A stretch of DNA of 59,966 bases from positions 1 to 59,966 of the forward strand of contig DUOX01000046.1 in assembly GCA_012838665.1 (NCBI GenBank), written 5' to 3'. This DNA comes from Clostridiales bacterium (GTDB taxonomy: Bacteria > Bacillota > Clostridia > Oscillospirales > Oscillospiraceae). A program made the translations under genes and the position numbers. The notes under the pieces are model-generated. The model did not search any database. It had not been told where the DNA came from and saw only the letters and a list, made by a program, of their open reading frames with translations. Shown in pieces: positions 35,458 to 45,060 of the stretch. Numbering within the stretch: position 1 is the first letter of the stretch; each line of letters opens with the position of its first letter.

Positions 35458-36171
35458 TTATTTTATGGAATTCAAATACTCTATCTCGTCTTCTGATAGA
35501 AACCTCCACTTTCCCAGGGGCAGGTCGCCCAGAGAAAGCTCACCCTGGCTAATTCTCTGCAGGCGCTTTACCGTCAGTCCTGCCTGGGAACACATTTTAC
35601 GAACCTGACGGTTTCTGCCCTCCCCTATCGTAACGGAGAACACGGCGGAGTTTTTGCCCTTGCTTGCTATCTTCACCTTGGCAGGACTTATCTTATAGCC
35701 GTCAATGACCATTTCCCCGCTCATGAGCCGGACGGCACCATCAATATCCCCACCCGTCACCGTAACAAGGTAGGTCTTTTTAACTTTGTGAGAGGGATGC
35801 ATAAGCGCGTTTGCGGTTTCGCCGTCGTTTGTCATGATAAGCAAACCCTCTGAATCCATGTCAAGACGGCCGACGGGGTATAATCTGGTACCCGCGTCGG
35901 AAACAAGGTCGGCAACAGTTTTGCGCTCTTTTTCATCCCTTAGGGTTGTCACGTAACCACGAGGCTTATTAAGCATTATGTACACCAGGCGGGCCGGGGC
36001 AGGCAGAGTAGATCCGTCTACGGTGATGATATCCGTAGACGGGTCGGCGCGCTGTCCTAAAACCGCGGTTACGCCGTTTACCTTTACTCTGCCGTCTATA
36101 ATCATTTTTTCAGCGGCGCGCCGGGAAGCCAGCCCGGCAGCCGAGATTAATTTCTGAATACGCTCTCCCAC
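35458..36171 (-). CDS. rluB: Pseudouridine synthase of the RsuA/RluB family
   Basis: A 237-residue enzyme with an N-terminal S4 domain (about 1-60, RIQKLISAAGLASRRAAEKMI) and a catalytic domain with the aspartate motif YPVGRLDMDSEGLLIM and the C-terminal GRNRQVRKMC. It most likely modifies 23S rRNA at U2605. The start is GTG after GGAGAGGCGG. It follows the carboxypeptidase gene by 13 bp at the end of the scpA operon. Confidence 0.92.
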   Translation of the reverse strand: MGERIQKLISAAGLASRRAAEKMIIDGRVKVNGVTAVLGQRADPSTDIITVDGSTLPAPARLVYIMLNKPRGYVTTLRDEKERKTVADLVSDAGTRLYPVGRLDMDSEGLLIMTNDGETANALMHPSHKVKKTYLVTVTGGDIDGAVRLMSGEMVIDGYKISPAKVKIASKGKNSAVFSVTIGEGRNRQVRKMCSQAGLTVKRLQRISQGELSLGDLPLGKWRFLSEDEIEYLNSIK

Positions 36172-36184
36172 ACAACCGCCTCTC

Positions 36185-37321
36185 CTAAAAATGCCCGTAA
36201 TACGTATATCCGTATTTATTTGCCATAAACCAGGCTCGCTTAAATCTCTCCCAGGGAGTCAGCCGGATAGTCTCATCCAGGTCTACGCTGTCCAAAAACC
36301 GTAAATCCACTATGGCGGCGGGAGAGCCGTCAACGCTTACAGTTACGCACCCGGCCTTCTCCCCTTCCCTTACCTCTGCGTAGACAAAACGCGGCAATTC
36401 CACGGCCAGAGAGATTTCGCTGTCGTTCTTCACCAGTATCCCCGGCACCTGCCAGGGGGCCACACCAACGCTGTCATCAAGGCCGGAAATCACCGGCAGG
36501 CGGGCAAACTCGCCGTAGGGCAGCGCATTTTTATAGGTGTATTCGTTGAAGGCCCAGTCGTACAGCGCCATATGGTCCCGCCAGTCATCCGGGTCGTTTA
36601 GCGTGACGCATATAAGCCTCATGCCGTTTCGCTCTGCCGCGGACACCAGGCTACGGCCCGCCTTCATTGTATAGCCTGTCTTAACTCCTATGGCCCCCTC
36701 ATAATCCCGCAGCAGCTTGTTGTTATTATAGTAGGTCAATTCGCCCACGGTATATGAGCGGGTGGAGACAATCTTGCAGAAAGTTTCGTCTTCCATTGCC
36801 GCCGCGGTAATTATAGCCAAATCCCTTGCGCTGGAATAGTGGTTTTTTCCATCCAGGCCGTGCGGATTTTCAAAAGAGGAGTTTTGAAGGCCCAGTTCCT
36901 CCGCCTTTTGATTCATAAGCCTTGCAAAACCCTCCACGGAGCCGCCAACATGGCAGGCCAAGGCAAGGGCGGCATCGTTGCCGGATGCCAGCATAAGACC
37001 ATGGAGCAGGTCGCAAACGGTATACTCCTCCCCGGCCTTAAGATACATTGAGGAGCCTTCAACCAGCGTATGTTCAGGTTCCACCGTCACCTTTTCCCCC
37101 AGATCACAGTGCTCCAGCACCAAAAGAGCGGTCATAATCTTCGTTGTGCTGGCAACAAGAGACCTTTCATCCGCGTTTTGTTCATACAGCACGGTTTCCG
37201 AATCCGGGTGAAAAAGTATAACAGACGAAGCAGAGTTGGCAGGTACGGCCGCAGCTGTGGTATAGGGGAAAAACCCTGAGACCATAACCAAAAATAATAA
37301 TGTTGCTATCAGCTTTTTCAT
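36185..37321 (-). CDS. D-alanyl-D-alanine carboxypeptidase (PBP5/DacB-like)
   Basis: A 378-residue penicillin-binding protein that trims terminal D-Ala from peptidoglycan. It has a signal peptide (MKKLIATLLFLVMVSGFFPY...), the S-x-x-K motif ASTTKI, SGN in LASGNDAAL, and KTG in VKTGYTMKAG, then a PBP5-like C-terminal domain ending in a likely amphipathic membrane anchor. The ATG at 37321 begins the signal peptide; a start at 37369 would spoil it. Next to ytfJ and scpAB it is probably the sporulation-associated DacB type, but it could equally be DacF. Confidence 0.92.
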   Translation of the reverse strand: MKKLIATLLFLVMVSGFFPYTTAAAVPANSASSVILFHPDSETVLYEQNADERSLVASTTKIMTALLVLEHCDLGEKVTVEPEHTLVEGSSMYLKAGEEYTVCDLLHGLMLASGNDAALALACHVGGSVEGFARLMNQKAEELGLQNSSFENPHGLDGKNHYSSARDLAIITAAAMEDETFCKIVSTRSYTVGELTYYNNNKLLRDYEGAIGVKTGYTMKAGRSLVSAAERNGMRLICVTLNDPDDWRDHMALYDWAFNEYTYKNALPYGEFARLPVISGLDDSVGVAPWQVPGILVKNDSEISLAVELPRFVYAEVREGEKAGCVTVSVDGSPAAIVDLRFLDSVDLDETIRLTPWERFKRAWFMANKYGYTYYGHF

Positions 37322-37397
37322 AAATAAGCACCACCCTCCATAAAATTGGGCAGTGCTTATTATTGACAAGGATGGGTAAATTTATGCTTTTTGGATA

Positions 37398-37778
37398 TTA
37401 TTCTCGCTCTGCCTTGCGCTTTTTCAGGTAGTCATCAACCCTGTCGATAACTTCGGGAATCAGTTCCACAAGTCTGTCCACAGTGGTGCTTGCGGGAGGA
37501 GCTACATTTAGCATGCGCACGCTGTCTCCCCTGATGACGATGAAGCTGACAGGCTCGATTTTAATACCGGCGCCGTTACCACCACCGAAGCCGCCCTTTT
37601 CCTTTAAAGGTAAATCACTGCCGCCAGAGGCAAAGCCAAAGGTGACCTTGGAGACCGGCACAAGGGTAATGCCGTCAGGCGTTGTTATGGGCTCCCCTAC
37701 GATGGTGTTTACGTCCACCATCTCCCTGATTTTGGCCATGGTAACTTCCATTAAGTCGCTGATCGGATGCTTGTCCAT
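37398..37778 (-). CDS. ytfJ: YtfJ/GerW family sporulation protein
   Basis: A 126-residue protein with the family signature in ISDLMEVTMAKIREMVDVNTIVGEPI, then a Gly-rich stretch (GFASGGSDLPLKEKGGFGGGNGAG). GerW is needed for germination in Bacillus. The start matches the conserved N terminus of homologues and has AAGGAAGACTGA upstream, so the 104-bp overlap with DUF2953 is real. It precedes the carboxypeptidase gene by about 75 bp. Confidence 0.92.
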   Translation of the reverse strand: MDKHPISDLMEVTMAKIREMVDVNTIVGEPITTPDGITLVPVSKVTFGFASGGSDLPLKEKGGFGGGNGAGIKIEPVSFIVIRGDSVRMLNVAPPASTTVDRLVELIPEVIDRVDDYLKKRKAERE

Positions 37779-38373
37779 TCTCAGTCTTCCTTTCTGTCTC
37801 CCGAATTTCTCGGCGTATTTTGTACTTCATAATAAGGTACTCTGCCCCAAAGGCAAGCCCTATATACAGTATTTCCCAAATCTGCAGAGTGGCTATCAGA
37901 TGCAGGTAAGCTTCCGGCCTTTCCTGCTTAAAACTGACATTAATATCGACGTCCCGCTCCCTGATATTTACGGCCTCCTCTAAAAGAGGCAATAAAGTGC
38001 CGACGGCAGCCGAGACCTTGCCGTACTGCAGAGCAGCCTTAAAGGGATCGGAAGCTGCGGCAGTATAGTGCAGCGCAAAAAAGTCTATGCTCAACCTGCG
38101 CCGGAACCTTTTCAGGGCCTTAACCCCCAGCTTCACCAGTGAAAGGATTTCGTCCCAGCTGGGAGGCTTTTTCTCAACATCGGGCTCTTCTTCTGCGGGA
38201 ATTTTCTTCCTGCGGGCCTTTTTGGGCTTTTCCGTTTTGGGAAGAATCCGCAGCCTGAAAGGTCCAAATCCGGCGGACAGTTCAAAACTGTTCTGTTCAT
38301 ATCCCCCATCCACACCCACAGGTATAAGGAGGATGACAGCAAGCACTATCACAATGATTAAGAATATGAGCAA
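37675..38373 (-). CDS. DUF2953 domain protein
   Basis: A 232-residue protein with one N-terminal transmembrane helix (MLIFLIIVIVLAVILLIPVGV), a charged middle (about 50-75), and the DUF2953 core. Genes of this family commonly sit next to ytfJ and are thought to be sporulation-linked. The start is TTG after GGGGGAGAT. About the last 34 residues (NGQASDQRLNGSYHGQ...) are encoded inside ytfJ in another frame and are low in complexity, suggesting that the original stop was lost. Confidence 0.85.
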   Translation of the reverse strand: MLIFLIIVIVLAVILLIPVGVDGGYEQNSFELSAGFGPFRLRILPKTEKPKKARRKKIPAEEEPDVEKKPPSWDEILSLVKLGVKALKRFRRRLSIDFFALHYTAAASDPFKAALQYGKVSAAVGTLLPLLEEAVNIRERDVDINVSFKQERPEAYLHLIATLQIWEILYIGLAFGAEYLIMKYKIRREIRETERKTENGQASDQRLNGSYHGQNQGDGGRKHHRRGAHNNA

Positions 38374-38401
38374 ATCATCTCCCCCTTCCCTGCAACGTGT
38401 A

Positions 38402-38998
38402 TTACTCCGTTATGGACATTTGGGCATTTTCTTCGTTTTTTAGAGCCTCAATAGCCGCCTGGAGCTGCCTGATCCCCTCTTCCGTAGTCAAATCCGGCAG
38501 AGGGGGCAGCTCGCTAAGGCTGGAAATCCCCATAGTCCGGAGAAAAGCATCGCTTGTCCTATAAATGGTGGGCCTGCCGGGAGCGTCAAGCCGTCCGCAG
38601 GGTTCAATGAGCCCGCGCTCCAAAAGAACGCTCACTGTGTAGGAACTGTCGACTCCCCTGACCTGATCTATGTATGCCCGAGTTACCGGCTGAAAATACG
38701 CAACGGTGGCGAGAACTTCCAGCGCGGGCTGTGAGAGCTTCGGGGGATTGCGCTGCTCCATTACCCTGGTTATTTTTTGTGCATGCTCCGGGGCGCTGCA
38801 AAGCTGAAGGGAGTCCCCCAGGCGCACCAGCCGTATCCCGCGTCCCCCGGAACTGTAATAGTCGGCAAGGCTGCCGGCGCATTCCAAGACGGTTTCCTTT
38901 TCTATACCGAGGACAAGCGCAATTCTCTCGGCAGGAACCGGGTCCCCCGCCGCAAAGAGGATGGCTTCCAGGGCGGATTCTGTTTCGCAGAAACTCAT
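38402..38998 (-). CDS. scpB: Segregation and condensation protein B
   Basis: ScpB forms the SMC-kleisin complex with ScpA and Smc in chromosome segregation. The 198-residue protein is two winged-helix domains: ESALEAILFAAGDPVPAERIA and PALEVLATVAYFQPVTRAYIDQVRGVDS. It is 3 bp after scpA, and the start follows GGAGGATAATTA. Length and order are typical. Confidence 0.95.
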   Translation of the reverse strand: MSFCETESALEAILFAAGDPVPAERIALVLGIEKETVLECAGSLADYYSSGGRGIRLVRLGDSLQLCSAPEHAQKITRVMEQRNPPKLSQPALEVLATVAYFQPVTRAYIDQVRGVDSSYTVSVLLERGLIEPCGRLDAPGRPTIYRTSDAFLRTMGISSLSELPPLPDLTTEEGIRQLQAAIEALKNEENAQMSITE

Positions 38999-39001
38999 TA
39001 A

Positions 39002-39787
39002 TTATCCTCCATCCGATATAGACTCAAGAATGCTTTCCGTGTCGCCGCCCACGAAGCTGACAATCAGCTTGTCGCCGTCGCCGCCGATTCGGAGGTTGCC
39101 CATGCTGCAGAGCTCCAGCACGGAAATAACAGTGGCCACAAGCTCCGAACGGCTTTTGCTCATTTGAAAGATTTCACTAAGGGGAATGGGGCCGCTGCGG
39201 AGCATTTCCAGAAGCTGAGCGCTCCTACGGCGCACGCCGTATATAATAGGGCGGGGTATAATCCTGTCCGATATTACCGGCTCAGGCATATGGTAGTGCC
39301 TGGCGGAAACGGCGGCCATGGCCATGAGCAGCTCAATGCAGTCGTGCCTGTAGCTGTACTCCCCATAACGGGGCATGGGCTCAGGCCGCTTGGAAAAGAG
39401 CAGAAGGCCATGTTCGGCCGCGCGGGCAAATTCAGGAATAACCGCCCTGATGCCGGCGTAGGCGTCCCTGCATTTGAGTTGCTCCAAAGAGGATATGAGC
39501 AGCTCCAGTTCCGACGATTCCTCCTCCCCGGTCAGGAGAGAGCGGGTTTTAATATATACCAGATGGGAAGCCATCTGCACAAACTCGCTTGCCACTTCAA
39601 GATCCATCTCCTGCATTTTGGAGATGTAGTCAAGATACTGATCCAAAATGTCGGAAATACGGATATCTCTTATTTCGATTTTATTTTTTGCGAGCAGCAT
39701 CAAAATCAGACTGAGAGGTCCTTCAAAGTCCTCCATCTCGTTCTTTGATTTTATGATGCCTTCCAAATGAAATGTGGGATTTTCCAT
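39002..39787 (-). CDS. scpA: Segregation and condensation protein A
   Basis: ScpA is the kleisin that bridges the Smc heads. The 261-residue protein has the N-terminal signature (FEGPLSLILMLLAKNKIEIRDIRISDILDQYLDY) and a C-terminal winged helix. It follows the M50 protease gene by 10 bp and heads scpA-scpB. Confidence 0.95.
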   Translation of the reverse strand: MENPTFHLEGIIKSKNEMEDFEGPLSLILMLLAKNKIEIRDIRISDILDQYLDYISKMQEMDLEVASEFVQMASHLVYIKTRSLLTGEEESSELELLISSLEQLKCRDAYAGIRAVIPEFARAAEHGLLLFSKRPEPMPRYGEYSYRHDCIELLMAMAAVSARHYHMPEPVISDRIIPRPIIYGVRRRSAQLLEMLRSGPIPLSEIFQMSKSRSELVATVISVLELCSMGNLRIGGDGDKLIVSFVGGDTESILESISDGG

Positions 39788-39797
39788 TTTTTCCGCC

Positions 39798-40484
39798 TTA
39801 AAAGAGTTTTAAAGCCAGCTCATATGACCACTGAGCGATATAAAACAGTTTATTATAGACAAAGCCCACTGCTTTTGACAGAGGTAAGCTAAGAACTCCT
39901 GAAACCAGCACTATCACTATGATTATCATGCCGTATCTTTCAAGGTGCATCAGCCTATAGTAGGAGCGGTCCGGCAGCAAGGCAAACAATACCTTGGAGC
40001 CATCCAGGGGCGGGATGGGAACCAGATTGAAAACGGCCAGCCGAATGCTCAGAGAAGCGGTAATCTCAATCAATTCCAAGAGAACCCGGCCGGCGGTTCC
40101 CGCTCTGTTTAAGGGTATAAACCCAAAACCGAGAATTAAAAGCATGAAAGCGGCCAGGATGATGTTTGAAACAGGGCCCGCGAGAGCGGTTATAGCCATA
40201 CCTCTCTTGGGATTCTTAAAACGCCACATATCAACCGGGACAGGCTTTGCCCACCCGAATCTAAACACCGCCATCATAAACAGGCCGAAAACATCCAAAT
40301 GCTTGAGGGGATTCAGGGTCAAACGCCCCGCATCCTTTGCGGTGGGGTCGCCAAGCATGTAGGCCACAAAACCGTGGGATACCTCGTGAAAGGTGATGCA
40401 AATAAGGGCGGGGATTATGGAAATAAGGATGTTTGTAAGAACAGACCAGTCCAGTCCGTTCCAGATTGTTCTCCAGATATTCAA
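39798..40484 (-). CDS. Site-2 protease family (M50) membrane protein
   Basis: A 228-residue multi-pass protease-like protein with the zinc motif HEVSHG (about residues 29-34) and the second motif NLVPIPPLDGSKVL (about 158-171). It starts at TTG preceded by GGGGGTGAGG. Homologues regularly precede scpA in Firmicutes; the substrate is not known. Promoter TTGTAA-17-TATACT lies just upstream and probably drives the whole block to rluB. Confidence 0.9.
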   Translation of the reverse strand: MNIWRTIWNGLDWSVLTNILISIIPALICITFHEVSHGFVAYMLGDPTAKDAGRLTLNPLKHLDVFGLFMMAVFRFGWAKPVPVDMWRFKNPKRGMAITALAGPVSNIILAAFMLLILGFGFIPLNRAGTAGRVLLELIEITASLSIRLAVFNLVPIPPLDGSKVLFALLPDRSYYRLMHLERYGMIIIVIVLVSGVLSLPLSKAVGFVYNKLFYIAQWSYELALKLF

Positions 40485-40506
40485 ATCCTCACCCCCGGGT
40501 TAGATT

Positions 40507-40535
40507 AGTATACCAAAATATATAAAATATTACAA
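40507..40535 (-). promoter_or_regulatory. Sigma-A promoter of the M50-scpA-scpB operon
   Basis: TTGTAA and TATACT are separated by 17 bases on the minus strand, about 25 bp before the M50 start. Confidence 0.7.
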
Positions 40536-40560
40536 TAATGCAAGAAGCAATAGTCAAAAT

Positions 40561-40587
40561 TTTAATGGCGGCCACACAGGCCGCCAT
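40561..40587 (-). terminator. Terminator after engB
   Basis: A 9-bp perfect stem (40565-40573 with 40579-40587) and 5-base loop are followed on the minus strand by TTAAAATTTT. It lies some 55 bp past the engB stop and would end the tig-to-engB unit. Confidence 0.7.
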
Positions 40588-40640
40588 CGCAAATATACCC
40601 ACCGTAAGTGTAGCTACATAGACAACAAATGCCATCTCTC

Positions 40641-41225
40641 TTATTTGACGTATTCAAGTATTCTGCCCATGAGAGCGTCTCTGCCGGTTCCCTTCACTGC
40701 GGAAAAGAGGACGATTTCAGTATCAGGCGGCAGTTCCAGGGTTTCGCGTATCTGGGCAACGCTGGCCTCATGTTCGCTTTTTTTCAGCTTGTCGCACTTG
40801 TTGGCCACCACTACCAGAGGACAGCCGGTGGACTTGAACCAGCCGGCCATCGTGCGGTCGTCTTCCGTGGGCTTATGGCGTGAATCCACAATCATTACCC
40901 CAAGGGTAATTCTGTCTGGGGCAGCAAAAAATTCCTCCATCAGCCGTCCCCAGCGCTCTTTTTCGGATTTCGGTACCTTGGCATACCCGTAGCCCGGCAG
41001 GTCTATAAAGTAGGCCCTGTCGTCAATCAGGAAATAGTTTATGTGGACCGTCTTGCCGGGAGTATTGCCGACTCTGGCAAAGTTCTTGCGGTTGAGAAGG
41101 CAGTTTATCACAGAAGATTTGCCCACATTGGATTTCCCGGAAAAAACTATTCCGGGAAGTGGGGTACGGATAAAGTCCGTCGGTTTCGCCGCGGATTTTA
41201 TAAATTTTGCGTTGTGTATATTCAT
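40641..41225 (-). CDS. engB: Ribosome biogenesis GTP-binding protein YsxC/EngB
   Basis: An essential GTPase in 50S assembly. The 194-residue protein has the P-loop FSGKSNVGKSSVINCL, DLPGYGYA, and NKCDKL. A TTG two codons before the ATG is possible; the ATG at 41225 has AGGG at closer to ideal spacing. It lies just after lon, the standard order lon-engB. Confidence 0.95.
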   Translation of the reverse strand: MNIHNAKFIKSAAKPTDFIRTPLPGIVFSGKSNVGKSSVINCLLNRKNFARVGNTPGKTVHINYFLIDDRAYFIDLPGYGYAKVPKSEKERWGRLMEEFFAAPDRITLGVMIVDSRHKPTEDDRTMAGWFKSTGCPLVVVANKCDKLKKSEHEASVAQIRETLELPPDTEIVLFSAVKGTGRDALMGRILEYVK

Positions 41226-41233
41226 ATGCAACC

Positions 41234-43663
41234 CTACTGACGTATTGAAACAGAGCTGCCGCTTTCCCGATTGTCCGAATGAGGCACCATTATAGCTGAG
41301 CCTACATTTTCGGGTTCGGTGGATTTAAAGCCGGTATTCAGGGCAACATCAAGAATTTTATCCACATGGTCTGCGGTGACAAAATTCAGGGCAGACCTTA
41401 CGCTCTGGTCAATTTCCTCAAGATCCTTCTCGTTATCGGCGGGAATTATAACCGAGTTAACCCCGCTGCGGAGCGCGGCCATGGTTTTTTCCTTAAGACC
41501 GCCAACGGGCAGAATACGTCCTCTGAGAGTAATCTCCCCCGTCATGGCCAAATCGCGGCGCACAGGCCTTCCCGTCAGGGCGGATATGACCCCGATACAA
41601 ATGGTTATACCTGCCGAGGGGCCGTCCTTGGGCACTGCGCCTTCAGGGAAATGGATGTGGATGTCCCGGTTCTTGTGAAAGTCCGGGTCAATCCCCAGTT
41701 TTCCGGAGCGGCTACGGATATAGGTAATGGCCGCCTTGGCGGATTCCTTCATTACATCGCCAAGGTTGCCGGTCAGTTCCAGTTTTCCGCTGCCTTCAAC
41801 AACACCGACTTCAACTTCAAGGACCTCTCCTCCGACGCTGGTCCAGGCAAGGCCCCGCACCAAGCCAACCTCATCCGCGGGGTGGATAAGGTCGGGTTTG
41901 TATTTGGGCACTCCCAGGAAGTTTTCAAGCATCCCGGATTTGATGTTCAGGGTTTTATATTCGCCCTGAGCAATGCCTCTGGCGGCTTTACGGCACACCG
42001 TTGCAAGCTGCCGCTCCAATACTCGGACCCCGGATTCCCTGGTGTATAGGGAAATAATCTCCCTGATTGCATCGTCGCTGATTTTAAGCTGGCTTGCCTT
42101 GAGCCCGTGCTTTTTCCTCTGCTTCTTTAGCAGATGGTTTTTTGCAATCTGCAGTTTTTCCTCATCGGTATAGCTGGACAGCTCAATAACCTCCATCCGG
42201 TCCAAAAGGGCCCGGGGAATGGTGTCCGTGGTGTTGGCGGTGCATATGAAAAACACATTGGACAGGTCATATGGCAGCTCCAGATAGTGGTCCCGGAAAG
42301 CATGGTTCTGCTCCGTATCCAGGGCCTCCAACAGGGCCGCAGAGGGGTCTCCCCTGTAATCGCTGCCCAGCTTGTCTATCTCGTCCAAAACCATAAGGGG
42401 GTTGGAGCTTTTAGCCTGGAGAATGCCGCTGATAATCCTTCCAGGCATGGCGCCTACATATGTCTTCCTGTGTCCCCTGATTTCAGCCTCATCATGGACA
42501 CCACCAAGGGAGATGCGGCTCATCCTCCTGTTGGTTGCCTTTGCAATGCTGATGGCTATGCTGGTTTTTCCCGTACCGGGAGGCCCAACCAAGCACAGCA
42601 CCCCGCCCTTAACATCCGGGGCAAGCTGCTGAACGGCCAGAAATTCAAGAATCCTCTCCTTGACTTTTCCAAGTCCATAATGATCGGCGTCAAGAATTTT
42701 TCTGGCTTTTTCAATATCTACTATTTCTTTGGTGGTCTTTTTCCAGGGCAATTCAAGGCAAATGTCAAGATAATTGCGCAGAACGGCGGCCTCGGAGGAG
42801 CCGTACGGCTGCTTGGACAGCCTTGAGACTTCCTTCAGCAGCTTTTCTTCGATTTCCTTATCAAAACCTATTTTAAGTATTCTTTCTCGGTATTCGTCAA
42901 TCTCGGAGTCGGAATCCTCGCCCAGTTCCGCCTGGATAACTTTGAGCTGTTCGCGGAGGAAGTATTCCCTTTGGCTCCTGTTAAGCTGCTCCTGAGTGCT
43001 TTCCTGGAGGCTTTGCTCCATGGAAAGGATTTTTATCTCACGATCCAGAAACTTATTCAGCAGCATAAGGCGCCGGAGGGGCCTGGTTTCCTCCAGAAGC
43101 ATCTGCTTTGAGGTGGGTTTAAGATATATGTTCTGGGCAATATAGTCAGCCGCATAACCCGGATCTTCGCTGGCTATCAGATTAAGGAGCAGCTCCGGCA
43201 TCAATGCCCCGGAAAGCTGGGAATACTGCTCAAAAAGGCCGCAACACTGCCGAAGCAGGGCTTCTGCCTTAATTGAGCCCTTTTGCTCGGCCTTGTCCAT
43301 TATTGGCTGCACCTCTGCATAAAAGCAGGGGTTTTCCGAAGTAATCTTGATAAGCTTTGCCCGGCAAATGCCCTCCACCATTACTCTGGCCACGGAGGAG
43401 CCGGGAATGCGCAGTAGCTGCTTAAGGCGGCAGATGGTTCCCACCTTATATATATCCGACTCCCCGGGCTGGTCTTTGGTAATATCCTTTTGCGCAACCA
43501 GGAATATCAGCTGGTCGGCAGCCAGAGCCGCGTTCAGCGCGGCTACAGACATAGGGCGCTCAACGTCGAAATTCAGCAGCATACCGGGAAATACAGATAT
43601 ACCCCTGAGGGGAAGCATGGGCAGGGTTTGTGGTTCAGGGGATATTAAGATTTTGTCGCTCAT
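41234..43663 (-). CDS. lon: ATP-dependent protease Lon
   Basis: An 809-residue AAA+ protease. The N-terminal substrate domain (about 1-250), Walker A VGPPGTGKTSIAI (about 350), Walker B and the C-terminal serine protease domain (DGPSAGIT...) are all in place. The start at 43663 follows AGGAGGTACACC; an earlier ATG at 43699 lacks such a site. It lies between clpX and engB. The 69-bp gap before it contains a GC palindrome. Confidence 0.96.
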   Translation of the reverse strand: MSDKILISPEPQTLPMLPLRGISVFPGMLLNFDVERPMSVAALNAALAADQLIFLVAQKDITKDQPGESDIYKVGTICRLKQLLRIPGSSVARVMVEGICRAKLIKITSENPCFYAEVQPIMDKAEQKGSIKAEALLRQCCGLFEQYSQLSGALMPELLLNLIASEDPGYAADYIAQNIYLKPTSKQMLLEETRPLRRLMLLNKFLDREIKILSMEQSLQESTQEQLNRSQREYFLREQLKVIQAELGEDSDSEIDEYRERILKIGFDKEIEEKLLKEVSRLSKQPYGSSEAAVLRNYLDICLELPWKKTTKEIVDIEKARKILDADHYGLGKVKERILEFLAVQQLAPDVKGGVLCLVGPPGTGKTSIAISIAKATNRRMSRISLGGVHDEAEIRGHRKTYVGAMPGRIISGILQAKSSNPLMVLDEIDKLGSDYRGDPSAALLEALDTEQNHAFRDHYLELPYDLSNVFFICTANTTDTIPRALLDRMEVIELSSYTDEEKLQIAKNHLLKKQRKKHGLKASQLKISDDAIREIISLYTRESGVRVLERQLATVCRKAARGIAQGEYKTLNIKSGMLENFLGVPKYKPDLIHPADEVGLVRGLAWTSVGGEVLEVEVGVVEGSGKLELTGNLGDVMKESAKAAITYIRSRSGKLGIDPDFHKNRDIHIHFPEGAVPKDGPSAGITICIGVISALTGRPVRRDLAMTGEITLRGRILPVGGLKEKTMAALRSGVNSVIIPADNEKDLEEIDQSVRSALNFVTADHVDKILDVALNTGFKSTEPENVGSAIMVPHSDNRESGSSVSIRQ

Positions 43664-43699
43664 TTGGTGTACCTCCTGCTGTCTGAACAATGCGATCAA

Positions 43700-43722
43700 A
43701 GGGCGGGGCTTCGCCCCGCCCT
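43700..43722. repeat. GC-rich palindrome between clpX and lon
   Basis: A 10-bp perfect stem (43700-43709 with 43713-43722) with a 3-base loop and only a short T-run. It may be a weak terminator for clpX, or a dispersed palindrome of the kind seen upstream of priA. Confidence 0.6.
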
Positions 43723-43732
43723 ACTAATATGT

Positions 43733-45007
43733 TTATGATGCACTTTGCTTTTTTGCGCTCTCATGGAAAATTAGGGGCGAGGTTCCGTTCTTTACGGAAT
43801 CGGCCGTTACAATTACCTTTTCTATTGTGCTGTCTGAGGGAACTGTAAACATGATGTCCGTCATGATCCTCTCCATGACGCTTCTCAGACCCCGGGCCCC
43901 GATTTCCATTTCTATGGCCTTGTCGGCAATGGCGGTCAACGCTTCCCCTTCAAACTCCAGCTCCACATTATCGTATCCCATAAGAGCCTTGTACTGGCGG
44001 GTCAAAGCGTTTTTGGGCTCAGTGAGGATGCGCACAAGATCATCCCGCGACAGGGAGTGCAGGGGCGTGATTACCGGCAACCGGCCTATCAGCTCAGGTA
44101 TTATGCCGTATTTCAGCAGGTCATGGGACTGGATATGGCTGAGGACCTCGCTTATATTCTTTTCCTTGGCGCTTTGTATGTCGGCTTCAAAACCAATTGT
44201 CTTCCTGTCCAGACGGTTTTCAATAATTTTGTCAATGCCGTCAAAGGCCCCGCCACAGATAAACAGGATGTTGGCAGTATTCAACTGGATAAACTCCTGA
44301 TGGGGATGCTTGCGGCCGCCCTGGGGAGGCACATTTGCAACGGTACCCTCCAGGATTTTCAGGAGAGCCTGCTGCACACCCTCGCCTGAAACATCTCTTG
44401 TGATTGAGGTATTTTCGCTCTTGCGAGAGATTTTATCCAGTTCGTCAATGTAGATTATTCCATGTTCCGCCCTCTCCACGTCGAAATCGGCAGCCTGAAG
44501 AAGGCGCAGGAGTATGTTCTCCACATCCTCGCCCACATAACCGGCCTCGGTGAGGGTTGTGGCATCAGCAATGGCGAAGGGAACATTGAGAATCTTAGCC
44601 AGAGTTTGGGCAAAGAGGGTCTTTCCGCTACCGGTGGGGCCAATCAAAAGAATGTTGCTCTTTTGAATCTCAACATCGTTACCGGCGGCGAAAAGTATTC
44701 GTTTATAGTGGTTATATACAGCCACGGACAGGGAGACTTTTGCCCTTTCCTGGCCGATTATATAGTCATCAAGCACCGCCTTAATCTCAGCAGGCGTAGG
44801 CAGGGTATCAAGGCTCAGTTGCCCAGCGATGCCCTGTCTGCTACGTTCCTCTCCGGGTATATATCCCTCATCCACGATGCTCATGCAAAGTCGGACGCAC
44901 TCATCACAGATGTATGAGCCGTTGCCGGCAATCATCCTTTCAACCTGTGCCTGAGACTTGCCACAAAATGAACATCTTATGCTTCTTTTTTCGTCATTTT
45001 TTGCCAT
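43733..45007 (-). CDS. clpX: ATP-dependent Clp protease ATP-binding subunit ClpX
   Basis: ClpX unfolds substrates for ClpP. The 424-residue protein has the N-terminal zinc finger (CSFCGKS...CDEC), Walker [15 protein letters not shown], Walker [10 protein letters not shown], and the loop contacting ClpP. The start has GAGGTATCC upstream. It lies between clpP and lon, the usual order. Confidence 0.97.
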   Translation of the reverse strand: MAKNDEKRSIRCSFCGKSQAQVERMIAGNGSYICDECVRLCMSIVDEGYIPGEERSRQGIAGQLSLDTLPTPAEIKAVLDDYIIGQERAKVSLSVAVYNHYKRILFAAGNDVEIQKSNILLIGPTGSGKTLFAQTLAKILNVPFAIADATTLTEAGYVGEDVENILLRLLQAADFDVERAEHGIIYIDELDKISRKSENTSITRDVSGEGVQQALLKILEGTVANVPPQGGRKHPHQEFIQLNTANILFICGGAFDGIDKIIENRLDRKTIGFEADIQSAKEKNISEVLSHIQSHDLLKYGIIPELIGRLPVITPLHSLSRDDLVRILTEPKNALTRQYKALMGYDNVELEFEGEALTAIADKAIEMEIGARGLRSVMERIMTDIMFTVPSDSTIEKVIVTADSVKNGTSPLIFHESAKKQSAS

Positions 45008-45060
45008 AGCGGATACCTCAATTTAAATCACTTTAGAACTTAATATAAATATAAAATAAA

